A stretch of DNA of 64,000 nt from Enterobacter kobei (GTDB taxonomy: Bacteria; Pseudomonadota; Gammaproteobacteria; Enterobacterales; Enterobacteriaceae), in the NCBI RefSeq assembly GCF_018323985.1, contig NZ_AP024590.1, positions 2,294,001-2,358,000 of the forward strand. Reading direction: 5' to 3'. A program made the position numbers and the translations under genes. Shown here one piece after another: positions 1 through 8,966 of the stretch. The notes under the pieces were generated by a model, which made no database searches, had not been told where the DNA came from, and saw nothing but the letters and a program-made list of their open reading frames with translations. Each line of letters begins with the position of its first letter. The stretch's first letter is position 1.

Positions 1-1
1 C

Positions 2-1012
2 ACCCGCGCCATGCAGGCCGGACATAATCAGTATGCCGCCATGACCGGTCTGCGCCCATTGAAGGAGCGGATCGTTGAAAAGGTGCAGGATCTCTACGGC
101 ACCCGCTACGACGTGGATAACGAAGTGCTGATCACCGCCAGCGCCAGCGAAGGGCTGTACTCCGCCATCAGCGGGCTGGTGCATCCGGGCGATGAAGTGA
201 TTTACTTTGAGCCGTCCTTCGACAGTTACGCGCCCATTGTACGCTTGCAGGGCGCGACGCCGGTGGCGATCAAGCTGACGGTGCCGGAATTTGCCGTCGA
301 CTGGAAAGAAGTCAGCGCCGCTATCACGCCGCGCACGCGGATGATCATCGTCAACACGCCGCATAATCCCAGCGGCCAGGTCTTTTCCCGCCACGATATT
401 GAGCAACTGGTGCGCCTGACGCGCAATACCGATATTGTGATCCTGTCGGATGAAGTGTACGAACACGTGGTCTTCGACGGGGAGAAACATCACGGTATGG
501 CGACGCACCCGCAGCTGGCCGAGCGCAGTGTGATTATTTCCTCCTTCGGCAAAACCTACCACGTCACCGGCTGGCGCGTCGGCTACTGCATCGCCCCCGC
601 CGCGCTAATGGATGAGATCGTCAAAGTACATCAGTTCATGATGTTTTCTGCCGACACGCCGATGCAATATGCCTTTGCCGAACATATGAACGATCCGCAA
701 ACCTGGCTCTCGCTGGCGGCGTTTTATCAGCGTAAGCGCGATATGTTGCAAACGCTGCTCGACGATTCCCCGTTTCGCGTGCTGCCGGGCGCGGGGTCAT
801 TCTTCCTGCTGGCGGATTACAGCGCGTTCAGCGACGAAAATGACAGTGAGCTGGTAAAGCGGCTGATCGTCGAATGCGGCGTCGCCACCATTCCGCTGTC
901 GGCGTTTTATACCGACGGCACGGATAACAAACTGATCCGCCTCTCTTTTGCGAAAGATGAGGCAACATTACGGGCAGGGGCGCAGGCCCTGTGTCGGGTT
1001 AAGCCACGCTAA
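2..1012 (+). CDS. Methionine-type PLP aminotransferase (YbdL-like), 5' end cut by window
   Basis: Class I/II aminotransferase that should move the amino group of methionine or a related amino acid to a 2-oxo acid in the cytoplasm. The frame is open to the window edge, so the N-terminus is missing; the first visible Met (position 11) is internal, because the following AGHNQYA motif lies well inside YbdL. Counting from that Met, NTPHNP is at 115-120, SDEVYEH starts at 146, and the PLP lysine is K181 in SSFGKTYH. The chain is clearly similar to E. coli YbdL, but that gene sits elsewhere in E. coli, so this is probably a paralogue. The stop overlaps the Shine-Dalgarno sequence of the next gene, which suggests one operon. 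Confidence 0.85.
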   Translation, partial: TRAMQAGHNQYAAMTGLRPLKERIVEKVQDLYGTRYDVDNEVLITASASEGLYSAISGLVHPGDEVIYFEPSFDSYAPIVRLQGATPVAIKLTVPEFAVDWKEVSAAITPRTRMIIVNTPHNPSGQVFSRHDIEQLVRLTRNTDIVILSDEVYEHVVFDGEKHHGMATHPQLAERSVIISSFGKTYHVTGWRVGYCIAPAALMDEIVKVHQFMMFSADTPMQYAFAEHMNDPQTWLSLAAFYQRKRDMLQTLLDDSPFRVLPGAGSFFLLADYSAFSDENDSELVKRLIVECGVATIPLSAFYTDGTDNKLIRLSFAKDEATLRAGAQALCRVKPR

Positions 1013-1024
1013 GGAGCGTCAAGA

Positions 1025-1804
1025 ATGAAACTGAAAGCACTCTGTCTGGGAATGGGTATGCTCTGCTCGCTGTCGTCCTTTGCGGCCAGCGAACTGCGTT
1101 ACGGGCTGGAAGCGGAGTATCCGCCATTTGAAAGCCGCAACGCCAGCGGCGAACTGGAAGGCTTCGATATTGACCTCGGCAAGGCGATCTGCAAAGCGGC
1201 AGCGCTGAAGTGTAGCTGGGTGGAAACCTCGTTTGACGCGCTGATCCCAGGACTGGTGGCGAAAAAATACGATGCGATTAACTCGGCGATGAACATCACC
1301 GAACAGCGTCGGCAGAGCATTGATTTTACCCAGCCGATTTATCGTATCCCGTCGCAACTGGTAGGCAAAGCGGGCAGCGGTATGGAAGCCACGCCGGAAG
1401 GGCTGAAGGGTAAAACCGTTGGCGTATTGCAAGGCTCAATTCAGGAAACCTACGCCAAAGAGCACTGGGAAAAACAGGGCGTCACCGTGGTGTCCTATAA
1501 AGATCAGAATCTGGCGTGGGCGGATCTGCTTAATGGCCGTATTGACGCCTCGCTGGTCATGTCCGCCGCCGGGCAGGCCGGTTTCCTCAGCAAACCGCAG
1601 GGCAAAGGCTTTGGCTTTATCGGCAAGCCGGTATCAGACGACACCATTCTCGGCAGTGGCATCGGTTTTGGTCTGCGCAAAGGCGATGAAGCGACGAAAA
1701 AACAGCTGGATGCGGCGATTGATAACGTGCGCGCCGACGGCACCATTACCCGCCTTGCGGCAAAATATTTCCCGGGCATTGACGTCAGCGTCAGCGGGAA
1801 ATAA
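1025..1804 (+). CDS. Periplasmic amino-acid binding protein (ArgT/HisJ family)
   Basis: A 259-residue solute-binding protein of the bacterial extracellular solute-binding family 3. A signal peptide of about 20 residues ends in SSFAAS, and the mature chain has the usual LRYGLEAEYPPFES start and a GFDIDLGKAICK block. An AAGGAG ribosome site at 1011-1016 overlaps the stop of the aminotransferase, so the two are translated together. No permease or ATPase gene follows; the next gene is opgD. The protein therefore either feeds a transporter encoded elsewhere or acts as a sensor. Pairing with an aminotransferase suggests an amino-acid ligand, but the ligand cannot be read from sequence. Confidence 0.85.
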   Translation: MKLKALCLGMGMLCSLSSFAASELRYGLEAEYPPFESRNASGELEGFDIDLGKAICKAAALKCSWVETSFDALIPGLVAKKYDAINSAMNITEQRRQSIDFTQPIYRIPSQLVGKAGSGMEATPEGLKGKTVGVLQGSIQETYAKEHWEKQGVTVVSYKDQNLAWADLLNGRIDASLVMSAAGQAGFLSKPQGKGFGFIGKPVSDDTILGSGIGFGLRKGDEATKKQLDAAIDNVRADGTITRLAAKYFPGIDVSVSGK

Positions 1805-1811
1805 TCCCTTT

Positions 1812-1846
1812 TCCTCTGCCCGATGATGGTCGGGTAGGGGATTTTT
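1812..1846 (+). terminator. Rho-independent terminator after the binding-protein gene
   Basis: Twelve-base arms at 1812-1823 and 1830-1841 pair fully if G-T pairs are allowed, around a six-base loop. Five T residues follow. It lies 8 bases after the stop codon. Confidence 0.85.
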
Positions 1847-2033
1847 ATACGTATCTTTACGTCCTTATCAGTCAATTCCCCCTCGACATAAAAAAATCTG
1901 CGATTTGCCAGACAGAACGTTAACCAGGCATTGGATCCTATAGGTTTTTTGTCTAGAGTGAGCGTTCGTTTTGTTGCCGCTGTTTTGCAAAGGCGGAACG
2001 CATTCACCCGACCAGAAGGATGTTTTCTCAGGC

Positions 2034-3689
2034 ATGAACCGCAGACGATTTATTAAAGGCTCAATGGCCCTGGCCGCTGCGTGCGGCACCACGGGATTCG
2101 CCGCTCTCTTCTCTCGTGCGGCATTTGCTGCGGAACCCGGCATTGCTGATGGTCAGAGCCGTCGCTTCGATTTTTCCGTGCTGCAATCTATGGCGCATGA
2201 CCTGGCGCAAAATGCCTGGGCCGGTAAACCTAAGCCGTTGCCGGATACGCTCGCCACGCTGACGCCACAGGCGTACAACAGCATTCAGTACGATGCGCAG
2301 CACAGCTTGTGGGCCAACATCCCGGATCGCCAGCTGGATATTCAATTCTTCCACGTCGGTATGGGCTTCCGCCGCCGGGTGCGCATGTTCTCGCTGGATC
2401 AGGCGACCTCCGAAGCGCGCGAGATCCATTTCCGTCCGGAGCTGTTCAACTACCACGACGCGGGCGTGGACACGAAACAACTCGAAGGGCAGAGCGATCT
2501 GGGCTTTGCCGGATTCCGCGCCTTCAAAGCGCCGGAGCTGGCGCGCCGCGATATTGTTTCCTTCCTCGGCGCGAGCTATTTCCGTGCGGTGGACAGCACG
2601 TATCAATACGGCTTATCCGCGCGCGGCGTGGCGATCGATACCTTTACCGACACGCCGGAAGAGTTCCCGGATTTCACCTCCTTCTGGTTTGAAACCGCGA
2701 AACCCACGGATACCACCTTCACCGTCTATGCGCTGCTGGACAGCCCGAGCCTGACCGGGGCCTACAAGTTCGTGATCCATTGTGAGAAGAGCCAGGTGAT
2801 CATGGAGGTGGATAACCACCTCTATGCGCGTAAGGACATCAAACAGCTGGGCATCTCGCCGATGACCAGCATGTTCAGCTGTGGTAACAACGAACGCCGC
2901 ATGTGCGACACCATTCACCCGCAGATCCATGATTCTGACCGTCTGGCGATGTGGCGCGGCAACGGCGAGTGGATCTGCCGCCCGCTGAATAACCCGCAGA
3001 AATTACAATTTAACGCCTATCAGGATGACAACCCGAAGGGCTTCGGCCTGTTGCAACTGGACCGCGATTTCTCGCACTATCAGGACATCATGGGCTGGTA
3101 TAACAAACGCCCGAGCCTGTGGGTGGAGCCGCGCAACAAATGGGGCAAAGGGTCTGTCGCGCTGATGGAGATCCCGACCACTGGCGAAACCCTGGATAAC
3201 ATCGTCTGCTTCTGGCAGCCGGAGCGGCCAATCAAAGCCGGGGACGATCTCGCCTTCCAGTACCGCCTCTACTGGAGCGCGCAGCCACCGGTGCATACGC
3301 CAATGGCGCGCGTACTGGCCACCCGTACCGGCATGGGCGGCTTCCCGGAAGGCTGGGCGCCGGGCGAGCATTACCCGCAGGTATGGGCGCGTCGTTTCGC
3401 GGTGGATTTTGTTGGGGGTGACATCAAGGCGTCAGCACCGAAGGGCATTGAGCCGGTGATCACGCTGTCGAACGGCGAAGCGAAACAGGTAGAGATCCTC
3501 TATGTTGAGCCGATCGACGGCTATCGCATCCAGTTCGACTGGTATCCGACCAACGATTCCACCGATCCGGTGGATATGCGCATGTTCCTGCGCTGCCAGG
3601 GCGATGCCATCAGCGAAACCTGGCTGTACCAGTATTTCCCGCCCGCACCCGACAAGCGTAATTATGTTGATGACCGCGTAATGCGTTAG
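2034..3689 (+). CDS. opgD: Glucan biosynthesis protein D
   Basis: Periplasmic protein that shapes the linear backbone of osmoregulated periplasmic glucans. The product is 551 residues, the same length as E. coli OpgD, and the start matches it (MxRRRFIKGSMA). The N-terminus carries a twin-arginine signal (RRRFIKG) followed by a hydrophobic stretch ending AAFA, so export by Tat is expected. An upstream frame extension to 1971 exists, but ATG 2034 is preferred because it gives the conserved Tat signal and family length. A 230-base gap with a terminator separates it from the upstream gene. The small gene ydcH, which follows opgD in E. coli, is absent here. Confidence 0.95.
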   Translation: MNRRRFIKGSMALAAACGTTGFAALFSRAAFAAEPGIADGQSRRFDFSVLQSMAHDLAQNAWAGKPKPLPDTLATLTPQAYNSIQYDAQHSLWANIPDRQLDIQFFHVGMGFRRRVRMFSLDQATSEAREIHFRPELFNYHDAGVDTKQLEGQSDLGFAGFRAFKAPELARRDIVSFLGASYFRAVDSTYQYGLSARGVAIDTFTDTPEEFPDFTSFWFETAKPTDTTFTVYALLDSPSLTGAYKFVIHCEKSQVIMEVDNHLYARKDIKQLGISPMTSMFSCGNNERRMCDTIHPQIHDSDRLAMWRGNGEWICRPLNNPQKLQFNAYQDDNPKGFGLLQLDRDFSHYQDIMGWYNKRPSLWVEPRNKWGKGSVALMEIPTTGETLDNIVCFWQPERPIKAGDDLAFQYRLYWSAQPPVHTPMARVLATRTGMGGFPEGWAPGEHYPQVWARRFAVDFVGGDIKASAPKGIEPVITLSNGEAKQVEILYVEPIDGYRIQFDWYPTNDSTDPVDMRMFLRCQGDAISETWLYQYFPPAPDKRNYVDDRVMR

Positions 3690-3696
3690 CGTAATA

Positions 3697-3780
3697 CCCC
3701 TCACCCTGGCCCTCTCCCGTAGGGAGAGGGAATGGTCCGGTGTTCTCCCTCTCCCATGGGGAGAGGGTCGGGGTGAGGGG
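3697..3780. repeat. Long palindromic repeat between opgD and rimL
   Basis: Outer 10-base arms (3697-3706 and 3771-3780) are exact inverted repeats. Inside lie two nearly identical hairpins made of ccctctccc, a three-base loop and gggagaggg (3710-3730 and 3747-3767). Such C/T-rich palindromes recur between genes in many proteobacteria. There is no T-tract, so a classical terminator role is not supported. Confidence 0.8.
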
Positions 3781-3804
3781 AAAATAACATTATCAGGAGT
3801 TTCC

Positions 3805-4356
3805 ATGATCCAGGACGACCATATCCCCGTCAGTGATAGCCTCGCACTCTGCGCGATCAACGTGCAGGACGTCCCCGAACTGCACCAGCTGGTTCTGAAA
3901 AATAAAGCCTGGCTGCAACAGTTTTTAGACTGGCCGCAGTATGTCGGATCGGAAGACGACTCCCTGAAAAATGCGCAGAGCAACATCATGCTGCATCAGC
4001 GCGGCTACGCGAAAATGTTCCTGATGAAATTTCAGGGGCGCATCGTCGGCGTGCTGTCGTTTAATTCTGTTGAGCCGACCAACAAGACGGCCTATATCGG
4101 CTACTGGCTGGACGAAGATCACCAGCGGCAGGGACTGTTATCGCAGGCGCTCCAGGCGTTTATGGCGTTCTACGCGGCGCGCGGGGACGTGCGCCGTTTT
4201 GTGATCAAATGTCGGGTGGATAACGCCGCCAGTAATGCGGTAGCGCTACGCAATGGCTTTACGCGAGAAGGCTGTCTGAAAGAGGCCGAATACCTTAACG
4301 GCCGCTTTGACGATCAGAATATCTACGCGCGTATTATCGATTCGGCGTCAGAGTGA
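3805..4356 (+). CDS. rimL: Ribosomal protein serine N-acetyltransferase RimL
   Basis: GNAT-family enzyme that acetylates the N-terminal serine of ribosomal protein L12, converting it to L7. The 183-residue product aligns along its length with E. coli RimL (179 residues): shared blocks include MLHQRGYAKMF, IGYWLDE and RFVIKCRVDN. The acetyl-CoA binding segment is around residues 105-120 (DEDHQRQGLLSQAL). A good AGGAG site lies at 3795-3799. The 3' end overlaps the end of ydcK on the other strand by 9 bases, as tail-to-tail neighbours. Confidence 0.95.
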   Translation: MIQDDHIPVSDSLALCAINVQDVPELHQLVLKNKAWLQQFLDWPQYVGSEDDSLKNAQSNIMLHQRGYAKMFLMKFQGRIVGVLSFNSVEPTNKTAYIGYWLDEDHQRQGLLSQALQAFMAFYAARGDVRRFVIKCRVDNAASNAVALRNGFTREGCLKEAEYLNGRFDDQNIYARIIDSASE

Positions 4357-5331
4357 GCCGATAAGCGGCGTGCGGGTAATATGCTCCGCGCCGTTCAGCA
4401 CCTTTGGCCCACGCAGGTGAATACCGCCGTCCACCTGGCCTGAAACAGTAACGGTACCGCTGAGCTCCATTTGCTGTTCGATCATCACATTACCGCTGAT
4501 TTTTACCTCACCCTGAATGACGACCTTGTTATCCAGCAGGATCGGGCCACCGTGCAGCCAGGCATGTCCGCCGACCAGTACATGATGTTTGAGCACGCAG
4601 TTGCCCTCCACAACTGCATGTTCCGCCACCTGCGCGCTGTAGCGCAGCGTTGGAATGGCGTCTTCTTCACTGCCTGCCACCACCCGCGCATGGCCGTAAA
4701 CTTTGGCGCAGTCGCACACCCAGACGTTATTTTCCTCGTTGCCTTCCAGCAGGGCGAAGTCAAACACCTCAGCGCGGTGCTCGATAAAAGCGTCGTTGAC
4801 GATGGCGTCACCATACACTTGCGCCTGGTGCACCACCCGTGAACGGCTTACCGTTGCACGCTGATAAATACGCAGCCGCTGATGCGCGTCGGGCGTCATA
4901 CCACGGGCGGCGATAATTTCGCTGCCGTTCAGTACACGAGCTTCATCGGCAATGTCGCAATCGCCGCGTACCGTGGAAGACTGCACCAGCACGTTGCCGC
5001 TAAGCCTTGCACCATGGCTGATTTCTGCGGCGTCCACCCAGGCGTTGTCGCCTATCTGTACACCATGACGCAGTATGCACGGGCGGGTAATGCGCGCGTT
5101 ATCGCGGATCTGACAGCCATCAAAGGCGATACTGTTTTCGTCGTAGATCCAGCAGTCGCCCTGCTGGGAAAGCACGCGTTCATCATCGATCCAGCCGCCA
5201 GGCGTTCCGGCGGTCACATCATTAAAATCACTAAGGGCTATAATCTGGCGCAGACTGATACTGCGTTTTTCCACGCCGTCCTGATAGCTGAACGTGCGGC
5301 ACTCATCGCTGAGACGATATTTATTCATCAT
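4348..5331 (-). CDS. ydcK: YdcK, left-handed beta-helix hexapeptide-repeat protein
   Basis: A 327-residue protein (326 from the second Met, which fits E. coli YdcK better). Much of the chain has the spaced small/hydrophobic pattern of hexapeptide repeats, for example repeats around VQIGDNAWVD and NVLVQSSTVRG, which form a left-handed beta-helix. Family members with this fold are often acyltransferases or structural trimers, but no substrate is established for YdcK. Order and orientation relative to rimL and tehA match E. coli. Neither ATG has a strong ribosome site. Confidence 0.9.
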   Translation of the reverse strand: MMNKYRLSDECRTFSYQDGVEKRSISLRQIIALSDFNDVTAGTPGGWIDDERVLSQQGDCWIYDENSIAFDGCQIRDNARITRPCILRHGVQIGDNAWVDAAEISHGARLSGNVLVQSSTVRGDCDIADEARVLNGSEIIAARGMTPDAHQRLRIYQRATVSRSRVVHQAQVYGDAIVNDAFIEHRAEVFDFALLEGNEENNVWVCDCAKVYGHARVVAGSEEDAIPTLRYSAQVAEHAVVEGNCVLKHHVLVGGHAWLHGGPILLDNKVVIQGEVKISGNVMIEQQMELSGTVTVSGQVDGGIHLRGPKVLNGAEHITRTPLIGSL

Positions 5332-5439
5332 GGTTATTCCGCAGAAGCCTTCACTCAGCGTAGCAAAGTTTACGCGACTGGCTATCGGGCGCGAATTTCC
5401 ATAAAATGCATTTCAAATATCATTTAAATATTCAACTAA

Positions 5440-6444
5440 ATGTGTAACCAAATTGTTAGCAAAAAAGCGCTGCATTTGCCTGCCGGCTATTTTGGGATGG
5501 TGCTGGGGATCATCGGCATGGGCTTTGCCTGGCGCTACGCCAGCACTATCTGGCCGGTCAGCCATGCGATTGGCGACGGGCTGGTCGTCCTGGCGACGCT
5601 CATCTGGGGATTGCTGACGCTGGCGTTTCTGTGGCGTCTGGCGCGTTATCCGTACAGCGTGCTGACAGAGATGCGCCATGCAGTGCAGGGTAGCTTTGTC
5701 AGCCTGTTTCCGGCGACCACCATGCTGGTTGCCATCGGCATGGTACCCTGGTGGCGGCCGCTGGCGCTGGGGCTGTTTATCGTCGGGGTGATGATTCAGC
5801 TGGCTTATGCCGCCTGGCACTCGGCGGGATTATGGCGTGGAAACCATCCGCCCGAGGCCACCACGCCAGGGCTGTATCTGCCAACGGTAGCGAATAACTT
5901 CATCAGCGCCATGGCCTGCGGCGCGCTCGGTTTTCATGACGCCGGACTGGTGTTTTTAGGGGCAGGGGTATTTTCCTGGCTCAGCCTTGAACCGGCGATC
6001 CTTCACCGCCTGCGCAGCGCAGGGGAGCTGCCCGTCGCCATGCGCACCTCGCTCGGCATTCAACTGGCTCCGGCGCTGGTCGCCTGTAGCGCCTGGTTTA
6101 GCGTTAACGGCGGGGACGCGGATACCTTCGCCAAAATGCTGTTTGGCTATGGGCTGCTGCAACTGCTGTTTATGTTGCGGCTGATCCCCTGGTATATGTC
6201 GCAGCCGTTTAACGCCACCTTCTGGAGCTTCTCGTTCGGCGTGTCGGCGCTGGCCACCACCGGCTTACATCTGGGGCACAGCGCGGGCGCGGGCTTTTTT
6301 CATGCGCTGGCGCTGCCGCTGTTTGTATTCTGCAACCTGATCATTGTGCTGCTGGGAATAAATACCTTGAAACTCCTGTGGCAGGGCAAATTACTGACCC
6401 GCGTTGACCCGGCACTGTTAATAAAAGCAAAGGACAAAAAATGA
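5440..6444 (+). CDS. tehA: Tellurite-resistance / SLAC1-family channel TehA
   Basis: Inner-membrane protein of the SLAC1/TehA anion-channel family with about ten membrane segments over 334 residues. It is close to E. coli TehA (330 residues), with identical stretches such as LPTVANNFISAMACGALG and GVFSWLSLEP. The first ATG (5440) gives a slightly longer N-terminus than E. coli and has no strong ribosome site. Its stop overlaps the start of tehB by four bases (ATGA), so the two are coupled. High dosage of tehAB gives tellurite resistance in E. coli; the normal role is uncertain. Confidence 0.95.
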   Translation: MCNQIVSKKALHLPAGYFGMVLGIIGMGFAWRYASTIWPVSHAIGDGLVVLATLIWGLLTLAFLWRLARYPYSVLTEMRHAVQGSFVSLFPATTMLVAIGMVPWWRPLALGLFIVGVMIQLAYAAWHSAGLWRGNHPPEATTPGLYLPTVANNFISAMACGALGFHDAGLVFLGAGVFSWLSLEPAILHRLRSAGELPVAMRTSLGIQLAPALVACSAWFSVNGGDADTFAKMLFGYGLLQLLFMLRLIPWYMSQPFNATFWSFSFGVSALATTGLHLGHSAGAGFFHALALPLFVFCNLIIVLLGINTLKLLWQGKLLTRVDPALLIKAKDKK

Positions 6445-7037
6445 CTACTCGTGACGAAAATTATTTTACTGAGAAATACGGCCTGACCCGCACCCATTCC
6501 GACGTGCTGGAAGCCGCGGCAATTATCCCGCCGGGGAAAACGCTCGATCTGGGCTGCGGCAACGGGCGCAACAGCGTCTGGCTGGCGGCGAAAGGCTTTG
6601 ACGTAACGGCATGGGATAAAAATCCCAACAGCATTAATAACCTGCAAACGATCAAAGCGGCAGAAGGGCTGGATAACCTCGAGATTGCCATTAACGATCT
6701 CAACACGCTGAGCTTCGACGGCCATTACGATTTTATTTTATCCACCGTGGTAATGATGTTTCTGGAGCCGCAAACCATTCCGGGGCTGATCGCGAATATG
6801 CAGCGCTGCACCGTGCCGGGGGGATATAACCTGATCGTTGCTGCGATGGATACCGCTGATTTTCCGTGCACCGTCGGCTTCCCGTTTGCCTTTAAAGAAG
6901 GGGAATTGCGTCACTATTACGACGGCTGGGAAATCCTGAAATACAACGAAAACCCAGGTGAATTACACCGCACCGACGCCAGTGGCAATCGCATTAAATT
7001 GCGCTTCGCGACATTGCTGGCACGTAAAGCCGCCTGA
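6441..7037 (+). CDS. tehB: Tellurite methyltransferase TehB
   Basis: SAM-dependent methyltransferase, 198 residues (E. coli TehB 197). The SAM-binding motif LDLGCGNGRNS is at residues 35-45. The C-terminal half has the near-invariant NLIVAAMDTADFPCTVGFPF block. It acts in the cytoplasm, methylating tellurite and other oxyanions in vitro. It starts inside the last codons of tehA with AAGGA upstream, and a terminator follows 20 bases after the stop, so tehAB forms a two-gene operon. Confidence 0.95.
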   Translation: MTTRDENYFTEKYGLTRTHSDVLEAAAIIPPGKTLDLGCGNGRNSVWLAAKGFDVTAWDKNPNSINNLQTIKAAEGLDNLEIAINDLNTLSFDGHYDFILSTVVMMFLEPQTIPGLIANMQRCTVPGGYNLIVAAMDTADFPCTVGFPFAFKEGELRHYYDGWEILKYNENPGELHRTDASGNRIKLRFATLLARKAA

Positions 7038-7057
7038 ACCTCATTAGCGTTATTATG

Positions 7058-7082
7058 ACCCGGCCTCATGCCGGGTTTTTTA
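7058..7082 (+). terminator. Rho-independent terminator after tehB
   Basis: Perfect 7-bp stem (acccggc / gccgggt, 7058-7064 and 7070-7076) with a five-base loop, followed by a run of T residues. Confidence 0.9.
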
Positions 7083-7181
7083 TTTATCAGAAATGTGCAC
7101 CATCCCTCTTTTAGTCACAACAGACAGCAGGGGATTTTGCTATAAGCATCAATGCATATGTGCACTAACTGAGATCCCTTT

Positions 7182-7850
7182 ATGCGTACTCATACTTTTT
7201 TTAAAGTTGCAGTGCTTAGCGGCCTGCTCGCCCTGGCAGGCTGTGCGTCGAAAGTGGCGCAGCCTGAAAACTATTCCGGCTTTTTGAAAGATTATTCTGG
7301 CTTGCAGCAAACCACCTCCGCCTCCGGTAAACCGGTCATGCGCTGGGTGGATCCCAATTTTAACCCCGATCAGTACGACAGCATTGTTTATCATCCGGTG
7401 ACGTATTATCCGGTCGCCAAACCCACCACCCAGATCGGCCAGCAAACGCTGGACGGCCTGCTGAATTACACCAACAGCAAACTGAAAGCGGCGGCGGCAC
7501 AGCGAAAACCGCTGGTCACCTCGCCGGGCGCACACAGCCTGATTTTCCGCGGCGCGATCACCGGTGTGAACGCCAGCAAAGAAGGCTTACAGTTCTATGA
7601 AGTAGTGCCGGTTGCGCTGCTGGTTGCCGGTACGCAAGCCGCCACCGGCCATCGCACCATGGACACGAATCTCTTTTTTGAAGGCGAGCTGATTGACGCC
7701 ACCACCAATAAACCGGTGCTGAAAGTGGTACGTAAAGGCGAAGGGAAAGATCTCAATAACGAAAGCACGCCGATGAGCGTCGAAACCTTAAAACAGGTGG
7801 TTGACGACATGGCGACCGACGCCACCATGTTTGACGTAAACAAAAAATAA
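7182..7850 (+). CDS. ydcL: YdcL, outer-membrane-type lipoprotein (DUF3313)
   Basis: 222-residue lipoprotein, the same length as E. coli YdcL. The signal ends in a lipobox LAGC with the lipidated Cys at residue 21; Ala follows at +2, so Lol sorting to the outer membrane is likely. The remainder is the DUF3313 domain, whose function is unknown. It is a single-gene unit with a terminator before (tehB) and after it. Confidence 0.92.
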   Translation: MRTHTFFKVAVLSGLLALAGCASKVAQPENYSGFLKDYSGLQQTTSASGKPVMRWVDPNFNPDQYDSIVYHPVTYYPVAKPTTQIGQQTLDGLLNYTNSKLKAAAAQRKPLVTSPGAHSLIFRGAITGVNASKEGLQFYEVVPVALLVAGTQAATGHRTMDTNLFFEGELIDATTNKPVLKVVRKGEGKDLNNESTPMSVETLKQVVDDMATDATMFDVNKK

Positions 7851-7856
7851 CACCCG

Positions 7857-7884
7857 TGCGCCACCGCCCGGTGGCGCATTTTTT
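7857..7884. terminator. Terminator between ydcL and the EamA gene
   Basis: Nine-base perfect arms (7857-7865 and 7870-7878) with a gccc loop and six T residues on the + strand. It touches the stop codon of the opposing EamA gene at 7884-7886. It clearly terminates ydcL; the minus-strand side lacks a strong T-tract. Confidence 0.85.
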
Positions 7885-8792
7885 CATGCCTGTTTTTCCC
7901 GCCAGCGCCTGCCGGCAAACCATTTTTCCGGACGCGTGAACATCACCAGATTCCCCAGCAGGATCAGCCCCAGCCCGCACACCGCATTCAGATGCCAGAC
8001 GTAGCCTTCGTACAGGGTCGATATCGTTAAGGCGACCAGCGGGAACAACAATGTACTGTAGGCCGCTTTGCTGGCACCGATACGCCCGACTAACGTAAAG
8101 TACGCCCCGAAGCCGATCACCGAGCCAAACAGCGCCAGATAGAACAGCGCGCCAAGGTAGGAGAGCGTCCAGTCCGGGGTAAAATCATCGCCGCGGATCA
8201 GCGCAATCGTCCCCATAATCAGCGTGCCGTAGAGCATCGCCCAGGCGTTAGTGGTCATCGTTTCCAGCCCGTTACGCTGATGACGGAGGCTTATCATATT
8301 GCCCATCGAAAATCCCAGCGTGCCAAGCGCCGACAAGCCGATACCCATCAGCAACGTACTGCTCATATCGGTGGCGAGCAGATCGTGCCAGAAGAGGGCG
8401 ACGATACCGCACAGTCCCAGCACCGCCGCCAGGTACACGCGGACCGGGGGCCGGTTGCCGAAAAACAGAAAACTGTTGATGGCGTTAAACAGCACCGCCA
8501 TGGAGAAGATCACCGATTCCAGGCCGGTATTGATCCACGCCGCCGCGCTATAAAAGCACCAGAAGTTGAAGCCGAACACGCAGCCGCCCTGCAACAGGCA
8601 AAACAGGTGATCGCGCCGCGCCAGCGGCCGCAGACGGCGCAACACCATCAGCGTGGTCATAATGACCAGCGTTGCCAGCGCAAAGCGCCAGAATATTGAA
8701 ACCGGTGCCGGCACGCTGCCCTGTTGTAAGAAGATGGCGATCCACGTGGTTCCCCAAATCACCACCACCAGGCAATACAATAATGCGTTCAT
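7884..8792 (-). CDS. EamA/DMT-family exporter
   Basis: 302-residue inner-membrane protein with about ten hydrophobic segments in two EamA repeats, the drug/metabolite transporter fold. The start motif VVVIWGTTWIAI and the second-repeat LFGSVIGFGAYFTLVGRIGASKAA are typical. Relatives export amino acids or metabolites; the substrate here is unknown. It diverges from the AraC-type gene that starts about 175 bases away, a common regulator-transporter arrangement. I know no gene of this kind at this place in E. coli K-12, so it looks like a lineage-specific insertion between ydcL and ydcO. Confidence 0.85.
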   Translation of the reverse strand: MNALLYCLVVVIWGTTWIAIFLQQGSVPAPVSIFWRFALATLVIMTTLMVLRRLRPLARRDHLFCLLQGGCVFGFNFWCFYSAAAWINTGLESVIFSMAVLFNAINSFLFFGNRPPVRVYLAAVLGLCGIVALFWHDLLATDMSSTLLMGIGLSALGTLGFSMGNMISLRHQRNGLETMTTNAWAMLYGTLIMGTIALIRGDDFTPDWTLSYLGALFYLALFGSVIGFGAYFTLVGRIGASKAAYSTLLFPLVALTISTLYEGYVWHLNAVCGLGLILLGNLVMFTRPEKWFAGRRWREKQA

Positions 8793-8966
8793 TGTTCATC
8801 TCTTCTCGGTTGACCTGTTGCTGATTCTGGCGCGCAACGCCTGGCCGGGCTTGCACCGCTTTGCGGTCAACTTGCAAAATCTTGCGCTTTTTTATCGGCT
8901 GGCGGGACAACGCGCGGGGAAGGCGGGTAAACTGGGGATCTGGTTAATCATTTGTTAAGCGGCGTT

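Noticed and set aside
4471..5427. Long + strand ORFs opposite ydcK
   Set aside because: Reading frames mirrored from the hexapeptide-repeat gene; no ribosome site or recognisable domain.
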